Positions 24,903 through 32,927 of a stretch of 64,000 nucleotides of DNA are shown here, piece by piece (position 1 is the stretch's first letter; the number at the start of each line of letters is the position of its first letter). The stretch is from CAZOVB01 sp964583095 (lineage in GTDB: Bacteria; Planctomycetota; Phycisphaerae; SM23-33). The stretch is from the NCBI GenBank assembly GCA_964583095.1, contig CAZOVB010000004.1, positions 79,246-143,245 of the forward strand, written 5' to 3'. The translations under genes were made by a program, and so were the position numbers. A model generated the notes under the pieces. That model did not search any database. It was not told where the DNA came from and saw only the letters and a program-made list of their open reading frames with translations.

Positions 24903-25033
24903 GGCGATCTCCATACGCGAGGAACACGGATGACAACGGCTTCGCTCTCTTTATCGGTTCCAGCCCGGGGGAACTGAAGCAGTTGGCAGGGGGGCATTGG
25001 CCTCATTTCTCCGTGGGAATCCGCTGAGGGACA

Positions 25034-25063
25034 TTGTGGGCAGGGGAGCATTTGCGATACAAT
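25034..25063 (+). promoter_or_regulatory. Sigma-70-like promoter for tatC
   Basis: TTGTGG (25034-25039), an 18-base spacer and TACAAT (25058-25063), about 28 bases before the tatC ATG. Confidence 0.45.
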
Positions 25064-25091
25064 TCAGATCTTTCCAGCCCGACAGGAGCCT

Positions 25092-25892
25092 ATGGCCCGG
25101 AAGCAAACCAAAACAAAGCGTCCCACCGAGCCGCACGAAACCGAAATGACCCTCGGCGAGCACCTCGATGAGCTGCGAAGCAGCCTGATCTGGGCGTTGA
25201 TCGGTCTGACGGTGGGCACGGGCATCAGCTTCGCCTTCAGCCACCGGTTGCTGGCCTATCTGCGGGAGCCTTTTGAGGAAGCGATGGCCGACCTGGGTAT
25301 CGAGGGGGCTCTGGTGGTGACCAGCGTCAGCGCGGGTTTTCTGACCTACATGCGTGTGGCGCTGATTTCCGGGCTGATTCTCTCGGCCCCGTGGGTGTTT
25401 TACCAGCTCTGGCGGTTTGTCTCTTCGGGTCTCTACCCGCGGGAGCGAAGAAGCGTCCTGGTGGCGGTGCCGTTTTCCTCCCTGCTCTTCGGGGCCGGGG
25501 CGCTAATCTTCCTGTTCTTCCTGAGCTATCCGACGCTGTATTTCTTCCTCTCGTTCAACCAGTGGCTGGGGTTGCAGCCGATGGTCACCCTGGACAGCCA
25601 CATCGCATTCATGACCAACCTGATGCTGGTCTTCGGGATCGGGTTTCAGACGCCGATGGTTCAGTACATCCTTGCCCGGACGGGCCTGGTCGGCTCGAAG
25701 CAGTTTGCCAAGTATCGGCGACACACGGTGGTGATCCTCCTGATCGCCGCAGCCCTGCTGACGAGCCCCTCGCCGATCGATCAGATAGGCCTGGCCGTGC
25801 CGATGTACCTGCTTTTCGAGCTGGGGATCCTCCTGGCGAAGTTCGCCGAGCGTCAGCGCGCCCGGGCCGACCAGGAAGAATCCCTCGAGTGA
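25092..25892 (+). CDS. tatC: Twin-arginine translocase subunit TatC
   Basis: 266 residues, six transmembrane helices. Family signatures include MTLGEHLDELRSSL at the start of the first helix, the PFEEAM region, SAGFLTYMRVALISGL, the P48-region equivalent APWVFYQLWRFVSSGLYPRERR (in two parts), and LTSPSPIDQ before the last helices. TatC recognises twin-arginine signal peptides and forms the translocon core with TatA. AGGAG precedes the ATG. The tatA gene lies 1.15 kb downstream on the same strand, separated by a gene on the opposite strand. The RR-type signal remnant at 38.1 kb would be a client type. Confidence 0.95.
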   Translation: MARKQTKTKRPTEPHETEMTLGEHLDELRSSLIWALIGLTVGTGISFAFSHRLLAYLREPFEEAMADLGIEGALVVTSVSAGFLTYMRVALISGLILSAPWVFYQLWRFVSSGLYPRERRSVLVAVPFSSLLFGAGALIFLFFLSYPTLYFFLSFNQWLGLQPMVTLDSHIAFMTNLMLVFGIGFQTPMVQYILARTGLVGSKQFAKYRRHTVVILLIAAALLTSPSPIDQIGLAVPMYLLFELGILLAKFAERQRARADQEESLE

Positions 25893-25906
25893 GTTTCGCT
25901 CCTGGC

Positions 25907-26785
25907 TCAGCTGGGGACCAGGTCCCCGATGATCAGTGTCGTCCAGAACCGTCCGGCCGGGGTGTCGTAGCCAAAGAGCATCTCGCGCGTCTGGCGCTGG
26001 AGGAGGATCTCCAGTTGGGCCGCCCGAAAGACCGTTGGCAGAGAGATCTCCACATCCATCCCGCGGGAGACCAGCAACCGCTTGATCTGTCCGACAGTGA
26101 CGTTGGTCAACTCGCCGACCGCGTCGGCCATGTCGGGCGAGTCGAAGGGCACGGCAAAGCCGGCAAACTTTTCCACGAGCATCTCGGCCGAGGGCTTGGG
26201 AAGCTGGAGCTTGATAGACCACTTGATATCGCCAAAGAGCGAGATGATCCCGACCAGGACGTCTCCGCTGGGCAGGCCGGGGTCGCCCTCGACCAGCGAT
26301 GCCTCGACGTTGCACATCTCGGAAATGATCTGGATTGCAGCAGCGGGAACCACCTCGGTGGCATCCTGGGGGCCGCACGTGCAGCCGGGATGTCTCTCGG
26401 GCAACTGCTCGACGAGACCTTTCAAGGCGCGTTGCATCTTCTCGGCGGTCAGGGGCTTGAGGACATAGCCGTTGACATTCAGGTCGGTAAGGGCCTCTTC
26501 CATGGCCTCGCGGGACGATTCGCTGGTCAGGAGAATCACCGGTGTGGAGTTGCCGTAGGTGGCCCGGAGGATCCGAACCACATCCAGCCCGTTCATATGG
26601 GGCAGGAACCGTTCGACCACGGCGAAGTCCATGGTCGTCGGGTCGTAGGCCCGAACACCGCTGGGGCCGGTCTCTGCCTCGCTGAAGGTGACGTTGAATG
26701 GGCTCTGGTTCGAGAGCAAATCCATGATCTCCCGCCGATCCTCCGGGGTCTTGGCGATAACCAGAGCGGAAAGGGACTCAGACAT
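25907..26785 (-). CDS. Degenerate receiver domain fused to a CheX-like domain
   Basis: 292 residues. Residues 1-125 have the receiver fold, with the switch Thr (LLTSES, T87) and the Lys-Pro pair (VLKP, K110) kept. The phospho-acceptor position reads Glu58 in FAVVERFLPHMNGLDVV, where receivers have Asp, and the acidic pair after the first strand reads AK instead of DD. A linker with a CTC motif leads to a second domain (about 145-290) resembling CheX/CheC phosphatases, with the diagnostic E-x-x-N in DAVGELTNVTVGQ (E225, N228). CheX removes phosphate from CheY-type receivers. The glutamate may mimic permanent phosphorylation. Positioned between tatC and tatA but on the opposite strand. Confidence 0.75.
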   Translation of the reverse strand: MSESLSALVIAKTPEDRREIMDLLSNQSPFNVTFSEAETGPSGVRAYDPTTMDFAVVERFLPHMNGLDVVRILRATYGNSTPVILLTSESSREAMEEALTDLNVNGYVLKPLTAEKMQRALKGLVEQLPERHPGCTCGPQDATEVVPAAAIQIISEMCNVEASLVEGDPGLPSGDVLVGIISLFGDIKWSIKLQLPKPSAEMLVEKFAGFAVPFDSPDMADAVGELTNVTVGQIKRLLVSRGMDVEISLPTVFRAAQLEILLQRQTREMLFGYDTPAGRFWTTLIIGDLVPS

Positions 26786-27039
26786 AGAACAGGACCTCTT
26801 TGGCAGGAATCTTCTGGAGAATTCTCAATTTGTATCGGCCAGGCGGGGCGGTCAGATGAGTTTCCTTCCTGAAATGCGGATTGAGAATTGCCCGGCGAAT
26901 CGATCCGCGGTCGATGAGATGGGCTTGCAACGGAGGCAGTTGAACTCTAAGCTGGTAGGTGTGGATTGCCCCCGGAGAATCCCTGAAGTCGGGACCTTCC
27001 CGGCAGGATCGAGGGCGTCCCTGATGAGAGGCATCTGCC

Positions 27040-27309
27040 ATGCTTGCTATAGACAACCTTCCGCTTGCCTGGACTCCCGGGTATGTTGAAATCCTGGTCA
27101 TCCTCGGGGCCATGCTGCTGCTCTTTGGCGGCAAGAAGCTGCCCGAACTCGCCCGGGGCCTGGGCCGTGGGATGCGGGAGTTCCGCGATGAACTCAAAGG
27201 CACCAAGAAAGAGCTCGAAGACAGCAGCACGTTTGATACCGACTACCACGTCGAGGAAAAAGAAACCTCGCAGAATCCCGACAGCGATTCCTCGGAGGGA
27301 AAGGCCTGA
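27040..27309 (+). CDS. tatA: TatA/TatB-type twin-arginine translocase subunit
   Basis: 89 residues. A single N-terminal transmembrane helix (VEILVILGAMLLLFGGKKLPELA), the family FGxKxLPEL hinge motif, an amphipathic helix (GLGRGMREFRDEL) and an acidic serine-rich tail. The FGGKKLPEL hinge and short tail favour TatA; no separate TatB is seen in the window. GAGAGGC precedes the ATG. Confidence 0.92.
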   Translation: MLAIDNLPLAWTPGYVEILVILGAMLLLFGGKKLPELARGLGRGMREFRDELKGTKKELEDSSTFDTDYHVEEKETSQNPDSDSSEGKA

Positions 27310-27335
27310 TTGTCGCAAGTCGGTGTCGGCTGTTT

Positions 27336-28586
27336 TCAGCTTGCGTGACCGGCGGCCTGGGGGTTGATTGAACTCTGCGGATCCTTCAGCAGGTGGCTGA
27401 TGCGATCCACGCAGGCTGGATCCGCCACAAATCTGGCCTGCTTGTCTTCCGATCCTTTTAGAATCAGCAGGATCTGTTCGCCGCGGGGCTCCTGCTGGAT
27501 TTCCAGGGGCTCTTCGCGCTGGAATTCCTGTTGGGCCAAACTCTTGCGGTAGACGATCCGTTGATCGGTCACGACCAGTCCAGCCGAGCCGGCCTCGGCC
27601 TTTGCGAACTCCGCATCGCTGATGTAGGCGACGAATTTCTCCTCGTCGTTCTGCTTGAACCATTGTTTGATGCGGTTGCGTACGGCCAGGGGCAGGGCCC
27701 TCCATGCGTCCGAAACACAGGCCTTGCGGGCGATCTGGATTTTTGTAACCGCCTGGGTGTCCTGGCCACAGACGCTCTTTGCGAATTGTTCCGCCTGGGA
27801 AAGCGAGCTGATTCCCAGTTCGCAGGTTTCTTTTACGACTCCCTGTTCGTCTTTGGCCTCGTCGGTTCGGACATGCGTCATCAAGGCTCCGACCGGAGAA
27901 CAGGAGGGACAGACGAAGTAGGGGAAGGGCAGATTGTAGGGGTACGGAACGTTTTCGACCTCCTTGAGCTGATCCAGAAGCGGCGTTTCCTCGAGATCGG
28001 AAAGGTCCTTGAGACGACGCACATAGGGGCCCTGCTGGAGCAGATCGTTCTTGCTGGTCTTGCCTCGCAGCTTGCACGACCACAGGACCGGATAGACCGA
28101 GAGATCCGTTTTCTCCCCGCAGAGGATGCAGGAGCGGGGAAAACTGGAGCGGAATTTGGCATCGATAAGCAGGCGGGAATCGAATAGGAAGAAAGCGCCC
28201 ATGCTGTCCACGTGGTCCAGGTGGATGTTGAAGCGACTCTTGCCCTGATCGGCCTGAGGCGTTTCCGGCTGGAACCGGCCGTCGGTGTCGGCCCTGGAAT
28301 CCGCGGTCTGCCCCGCCGGCGAGGCAAGAGATTCCGGATCCTGCGACCGGCGCGGCTGGGTCGAAATCGAAGCCGGCTGCTTCTGCTCGGGACGTCCCGA
28401 GCGGTTCCTCCCACCAAGCCAGGTGAGTACATCGTCCTCGGTGGCTGAACCGTCTGGACGTGTCATCGTGTTGCTCAACAGGAACACCTGGCCGCAACTG
28501 GGGCATCTTCCCTTTCGCCCCAGGCATCTCTCGTCGACGCGCAGCGGTGCGGAGCAGGCCGGACAGATCAACGCGATCATCGACAT
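27336..28586 (-). CDS. Zinc-ribbon protein with long C-terminal domain
   Basis: About 416 residues from the ATG at 28586 (GAGG seven bases upstream). The N-terminus is a zinc ribbon: CPAC (Cys8, Cys11) and CPSC (Cys28, Cys31), of the type MSMIALICPAC that prefixes many planctomycete proteins. A low-complexity linker (Ser/Gln/Pro-rich, ~45-110) follows. The C-terminal domain has two further Cys pairs (FPRSCILCGEKTDL and FVCPSCSPVG), then PH-like strands near VVTDQRIVYRKSL and a conserved tail. No membrane segment. It could be a regulatory or scaffolding protein; function unknown. Confidence 0.65.
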   Translation of the reverse strand: MSMIALICPACSAPLRVDERCLGRKGRCPSCGQVFLLSNTMTRPDGSATEDDVLTWLGGRNRSGRPEQKQPASISTQPRRSQDPESLASPAGQTADSRADTDGRFQPETPQADQGKSRFNIHLDHVDSMGAFFLFDSRLLIDAKFRSSFPRSCILCGEKTDLSVYPVLWSCKLRGKTSKNDLLQQGPYVRRLKDLSDLEETPLLDQLKEVENVPYPYNLPFPYFVCPSCSPVGALMTHVRTDEAKDEQGVVKETCELGISSLSQAEQFAKSVCGQDTQAVTKIQIARKACVSDAWRALPLAVRNRIKQWFKQNDEEKFVAYISDAEFAKAEAGSAGLVVTDQRIVYRKSLAQQEFQREEPLEIQQEPRGEQILLILKGSEDKQARFVADPACVDRISHLLKDPQSSINPQAAGHAS

Positions 28587-28915
28587 GATCTTTCCTCGAA
28601 ATGAGACAGAATTGGATGTACGCCTGAGACGTTCACCCCTGCAGGCTATGAAGCAAGACGTGAAGGCTGGAATCAAGCCCGCCCGGGCCGAATAAGCGTC
28701 CCAAGCTGTGGGTACTTTAACCTATTGGATATGGTACCAGCCCGGCGTGCATTGTGCAACCATTTCCGAAAATGCTTTGCAAAGGGCGCGGCTTTCGCGC
28801 GTTTTGGCCGGGGTTTGCGGGGGAGGCACTTGTACGGCCCGGCAGGGTGACTACCATGCACACAGGCCCCAAACCCGATCGAACAAGAATATGTCAGTAA
28901 CCTTTGGGAGATCCG
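28587..28915. other. Divergent intergenic region before ispH
   Basis: About 330 bases between the divergent zinc-ribbon and ispH genes. A small GCGCG-N5-CGCGC hairpin with TTTT lies near 28785-28805, and a GGTAC repeat pair near 28711 and 28733. No promoter could be placed with confidence and no gene is seen. Confidence 0.35.
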
Positions 28916-30064
28916 ATGAAGGAAACACCCGGACCGCGGGAACTTCTGAGTTGTTTCACCAGCCGGCGGGTAGCGCAGCTTCGCCGCAGCGGCAATGTGT
29001 GGCAATTGCCCGGGGGGCAAATCCGTCTGCCACGGGTTTTCGGCTTCTGCAGGGGGGTTACGCTGGCCCTGGCGTCTTCGCTGGAGGCCCTGCACCGGCA
29101 CGAATCCGACGGCAAGCGCCTGGTGCTGCTGGGGGAGATTATCCACAACCCCTGGGTAAACGAGTACTTCCGGCAGAGGGGGGTGGGGTTTCTCTCTCGC
29201 GACCAGCGCAGGCGAATCGAGGAATACGTCGGCAAGGACGATTGCGCGATCATCCCGGCCTTTGGCGTTCCGGTGGATATCGAGCAGAGGCTACGCGGGA
29301 TCGGCTGTGAGATCGTCGATGCCAGTTGCTCCGATGTCCGGCGCCTTTGGAACTGGGCCGCCCACGCCGCCGATGAAGGTTTCGGCGTGCTGATCTTCGG
29401 CAGGAGCCGTCACGACGAGACGATCGTCACCAAGTCGCGCCTCGAGGCAGAACAAGGACACTATGTCGTCCTGGGCGACCTGGACCAGGTGGAGACCTTC
29501 TGCAAAGCCCTGGCCTCGGGCGAAGACTCCTTCAACCCCCGCCGGCAGTTCGGCGAGGATGCCTCCAACGCTCAGGGCCTTTGGCCCCTATTGCGCCTGG
29601 CCCAGGTCAGCCAGACCACCATGCTCTATGGACAGACGCTGGAGGTGCGCGAACGGCTGGGCGAAGCCTTCGATGCGCGTTTCGGTTCGGACGCAGCCCG
29701 CAGGCGTCTGCTCTTCCAGCCCACTGTCTGCCGGGCGACCCAGGACAGGCAAAGCGCCGCGGAGGAACTTTGTTCGAGCCCCTGCGATGTGACGTTCGTC
29801 GTGGGGGGGGTCGGGTCGAGCAACTCCCGGCATCTTCTGGAGCTGGCGGCAAAGTACTGTCCGGCCTATTTCATCGAGGATGCCCAGGATCTGCTTGGTC
29901 CCGAGCGGATACGCTGCTACGACTTCGCCCGGGATTGTCACGTGGAGGTCGAAGGCTATCTTCCCCAGCGCCGTCCGGTGACGCTGGGAATCCTGGCCGG
30001 GGCGTCGAGCCCGGAAATCGTCGTCGGCGGAGTTGTAGAAAGGCTGGCGGAATTTCTTCGTTGA
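28916..30064 (+). CDS. ispH: IspH-type 4-hydroxy-3-methylbut-2-enyl diphosphate reductase
   Basis: About 382 residues from the ATG at 28916 (GGGAG five bases before). The three iron-sulfur cysteines have family contexts: FGFCRGV, DASCSDV and TVCRATQDRQ. Substrate-binding motifs are present: GEIIHNPWV with its conserved His, VSQTTM, and GGVGSSNSRHL. IspH catalyses the last step of the MEP isoprenoid pathway using a 4Fe-4S cluster. The protein is longer than the usual 310-320 residues, with an N-terminal extension of about 35 residues and an internal insert around residues 185-215, and several motif letters are divergent (DASCSDV for DATCPxV). No other MEP gene is in the window. Confidence 0.88.
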   Translation: MKETPGPRELLSCFTSRRVAQLRRSGNVWQLPGGQIRLPRVFGFCRGVTLALASSLEALHRHESDGKRLVLLGEIIHNPWVNEYFRQRGVGFLSRDQRRRIEEYVGKDDCAIIPAFGVPVDIEQRLRGIGCEIVDASCSDVRRLWNWAAHAADEGFGVLIFGRSRHDETIVTKSRLEAEQGHYVVLGDLDQVETFCKALASGEDSFNPRRQFGEDASNAQGLWPLLRLAQVSQTTMLYGQTLEVRERLGEAFDARFGSDAARRRLLFQPTVCRATQDRQSAAEELCSSPCDVTFVVGGVGSSNSRHLLELAAKYCPAYFIEDAQDLLGPERIRCYDFARDCHVEVEGYLPQRRPVTLGILAGASSPEIVVGGVVERLAEFLR

Positions 30065-30099
30065 ATCCGCCGGTCGGGAACCGCAGGGCCGGTGCAGCC

Positions 30100-31410
30100 T
30101 CAGTTGGAGGCGACCGCCTTTCTCCATCGGCCCTGGAGCTCGCGGAAGTCCATGCCGTAGCTTTTCTTGAGGGCTTCTTCAGGCTCCGTGCCTTCCTTGA
30201 CCAGCGTGATGAGCTTGGGAAACGACTTCTTGTCCCGGGCCACGAGATAACGCACGAGCGAATGGGAAATGCCGTACCAGAAGGGATCCAGGGGTACGTC
30301 CTGAAAGACCGGGCTGATATCGATGCGTCCCTGAATAGCCTTTTTCGAGCTTTCCACGTACTGGTTGGCTGAGTAGCTCTTGGGAACGAGCTCCTTGGCC
30401 ATGAATTCGGCCAGGCCTTCGTTGAGCCACCTGGGCAGGCTCCTGGCCGAGATGAATCTACCCACGAAGGCGTGTGTGGTCTCGTGGACCAGGACGTGGA
30501 AGAAGACATTCTTCCTGTATTCCTTGGGGACGTTCTGGAGGCCATTGACGACGACATAGGTGAAGTTGCCCCTCCGGGAACAGTAGCCTCCGGCCTTGAG
30601 CATATCGGGGCTTCGCATGGCGACCTTGTCGACGCGCGTGGCGAATCTCTGGAAGTGCTCGGGCTCCTGGAAGGTGTAGAGGGGCAGCTTGCCCGCCCAG
30701 ACGTGTTCGGATGCCTCCAGATTGAACTGATCCATGAGTCGATCGTAGAGGGCTTCGCAGACGCGTTTGAGCCCGTCGTCATCCGACTTGGGCCAGGTGC
30801 TGTAAATCAGGAAGTGCTCGGTCTCGATCAGGTGCAGGTCCTTGGCGACTTCCTTGCGGGCCTGCTTGGCCCAGGTATCGGCGATTTTGTGGTTGGCGTC
30901 GATCTGGTCCTGGGTGGCGGGGGCGAATTTCGGTTCTTCCTTTTCTTCCTCCTCCGCCTCGGCCGGGACGGGCGCCACCTCGTCCTGCGCCTGCTCAGCT
31001 CCGGCGGCCAGGGCTTGCTGGGCACGTTTTCGGTAGGAGGGGTCGGCCCGGACGGCCTGGGCCATCAGGTTCCTTGCCGCCGGGGCCAGGGCGTGTTCCT
31101 GACACCACAGGGCCAGTTCGAAGAGGCTCTTGGCGTCCTTGTCGTCAATCGTCTTTCGTCGGGCGATGGCGACGCTGACGGGCTTGATCGCATCGGTCTG
31201 GAAGCTTCGCTGCTCCCGGCCAACGCGAACGATGATCTTCTCCTCGTCGGCCTGGAGGAGGGTCCCATTGACGAACGAGCCGTCCTTGAGGCTCAGGTTC
31301 ACCGGCCCGTAGTTTTTTCCCGCCGCCGGCTCGGCCGGGAGCCCCCCCGTAACTGCCAGAATCAGTCCCAAGACGACAAACGTTCGAAACGTCCTGACCT
31401 GCGTGTTCAT
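30100..31410 (-). CDS. Secreted HExxH metallopeptidase-like protein
   Basis: 436 residues from the ATG at 31410; a longer frame reaching 31665 overlaps hflX and was rejected. A signal peptide (TFVVLGLILAVTGGLPAEPAA) is followed by a beta-rich domain (NLSLKDGSFVNGTLLQADEEKII), a helical region with an acidic Glu-rich linker (~150-165), and a C-terminal gluzincin-like domain. The motif is HETTHAFVGRF followed by LPRWLNEGLAEFMA, giving HExxH plus a downstream Glu as third ligand. Similar planctomycete proteins are annotated as DUF1570 or peptidase-MA-like. Located outside the cytoplasm. Substrate unknown. Confidence 0.75.
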   Translation of the reverse strand: MNTQVRTFRTFVVLGLILAVTGGLPAEPAAGKNYGPVNLSLKDGSFVNGTLLQADEEKIIVRVGREQRSFQTDAIKPVSVAIARRKTIDDKDAKSLFELALWCQEHALAPAARNLMAQAVRADPSYRKRAQQALAAGAEQAQDEVAPVPAEAEEEEKEEPKFAPATQDQIDANHKIADTWAKQARKEVAKDLHLIETEHFLIYSTWPKSDDDGLKRVCEALYDRLMDQFNLEASEHVWAGKLPLYTFQEPEHFQRFATRVDKVAMRSPDMLKAGGYCSRRGNFTYVVVNGLQNVPKEYRKNVFFHVLVHETTHAFVGRFISARSLPRWLNEGLAEFMAKELVPKSYSANQYVESSKKAIQGRIDISPVFQDVPLDPFWYGISHSLVRYLVARDKKSFPKLITLVKEGTEPEEALKKSYGMDFRELQGRWRKAVASN

Positions 31411-31423
31411 CTCTACCCCGTTT

Positions 31424-32737
31424 CTACCCGCTGGGTTGTTGATCGAGAATGGCCACATCCTGTCCGAAGGAAAGCAGTTCATCCACCCGTGCCGAGGGCA
31501 GGACCGCATCCATGGTGACCGCCTGGTCGTTGTAGTCTTCCTTTTGAATATCGGCATGCTGCATAATGTACTGCATGAGCCTGCCGTTGCGATAGTTGGC
31601 GCTGAGGGTGAGGCGTACGCTGTGCCCGACGGCCCGCCGGGTGACCGCCTCGATGAGCTCATCACAGCCTTCGCCCGTTTTGGCCGATACGAACAAGGCC
31701 TCGGGATACCGGTTGCGCAGGACCGTCCGCACAGTGGGGTCCAGGATCCTATCGACCTTGTTGAGCACCAGGAGCCGATCGCGGTCCAGGCATTCCAACT
31801 CCTTCAACACGCCTCGGACGGCCTGGATTTCCTCCCCCACCCGTTCGTGGGAGGCATCGGCGACATGGAGGAGCAGGTCGGCGTGGATGGCTTCTTCCAG
31901 GGTTGCGCGGAAGCTGGCCACCAGGTGGTGGGGCAGGTCCCGCACGAAGCCGACCGTGTCACTGAGCAGGACCGATTCTCCGCTGGAGAGCTTCCACTGG
32001 CGCGTCTTGGTGGCCAGGGTGGCAAAGAGCTTGTCGGCTACGAGGGTGTCGGCCCCGGTGAGGAGATTCATCAGTGTGCTCTTGCCGGCGTTGGTGTAGC
32101 CAACCAGGCAGGTGCAGTAGGAATCGCCGCGGTTGCGGATGGCGCGGATCTTGCGTTTGTCGATCTGCTCGAGCTGCGTCTTGAGCTGGCTGACGCGTTT
32201 CTGGACGAGGCGACGGTCGGTTTCGATCTGCTTCTCGCCCGGGCCTCGCGTGCCGATGCCAGCCCCGGCCCCGGCGCCGATGCGCTCCAGGTGGGACCAC
32301 ATGTTCTTGAGTCTTGGATAGGTGTACTCAAGCTGGGCCAGTTCGACCTGCAGACGGCTTTCCCGCGTGCGGGCGTGGGCGGCGAAGATATCCAGGATCA
32401 GTTCGCTGCGGTCGACGATCTTTCGCCGGATGATCGACTCCAGCTCCCGGATCTGCCCGGGCGTGAGGTCATTGTCGAAGATGACGGTGTCGATTTCGTT
32501 CATCTCGGCCCGCTGGGCGATTTCCTCGGCCTTGCCGCTGCCCACGTAGAGCCCGGGGTCGGGCTTGGCGCGTTTGCAGACCATTTCGTCGACAACACCG
32601 CCCTCGGCCGTCTTGACCAGGCTGCGCAACTCGCCAAGGGGATCCCGGGGGTCGGCATTGCTATCGGGGAGCAGGACTCCCACCAGAAGCACCGCCTCGC
32701 GCTGAACGCCCAACTCGGTTCGGATCATCTCTGCCAT
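31424..32737 (-). CDS. hflX: HflX-type ribosome-splitting GTPase
   Basis: 437 residues from the ATG at 32737 (GGAGGTG ten bases before). The HflX-specific N-terminal domain includes VGSGKAEEIAQRAEM and DNDLTPGQIRELE, followed by the coiled region and the GPGEKQIETDRR signature. The G domain has GYTNAGKST (P-loop), DTVGFVRDLP (G3) and LNKVDRI (G4). HflX splits stalled 70S ribosomes under stress and binds the 50S E-site. Its stop is 14 bases before the start of the peptidase-like gene. Confidence 0.95.
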   Translation of the reverse strand: MAEMIRTELGVQREAVLLVGVLLPDSNADPRDPLGELRSLVKTAEGGVVDEMVCKRAKPDPGLYVGSGKAEEIAQRAEMNEIDTVIFDNDLTPGQIRELESIIRRKIVDRSELILDIFAAHARTRESRLQVELAQLEYTYPRLKNMWSHLERIGAGAGAGIGTRGPGEKQIETDRRLVQKRVSQLKTQLEQIDKRKIRAIRNRGDSYCTCLVGYTNAGKSTLMNLLTGADTLVADKLFATLATKTRQWKLSSGESVLLSDTVGFVRDLPHHLVASFRATLEEAIHADLLLHVADASHERVGEEIQAVRGVLKELECLDRDRLLVLNKVDRILDPTVRTVLRNRYPEALFVSAKTGEGCDELIEAVTRRAVGHSVRLTLSANYRNGRLMQYIMQHADIQKEDYNDQAVTMDAVLPSARVDELLSFGQDVAILDQQPSG

Positions 32738-32927
32738 AAAAAGCTCAACACCTCCAGAAATCGTCAAATCAAAAGCATTATAACGCAGTTTCCGGCAAAG
32801 TAAGGTTGAATTCGGCTGGAAGCAAACTCGCCTCACCTGTGCAATTGAACGTTTCCTCTGTGAACCTGAGACGTTACACTTCAGCCTGCTCAGCAAACAC
32901 AAGTACCATCGCACACCGAGGAACCCA

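Noticed and set aside
26947..28527. Minus-strand frame of 526 codons crossing tatA
   Set aside because: Runs through tatA and the zinc-ribbon gene in the wrong frame; low-complexity content.
31411..31665. N-terminal extension of the peptidase-like gene
   Set aside because: Overlaps hflX and precedes a normal signal peptide starting at 31410.
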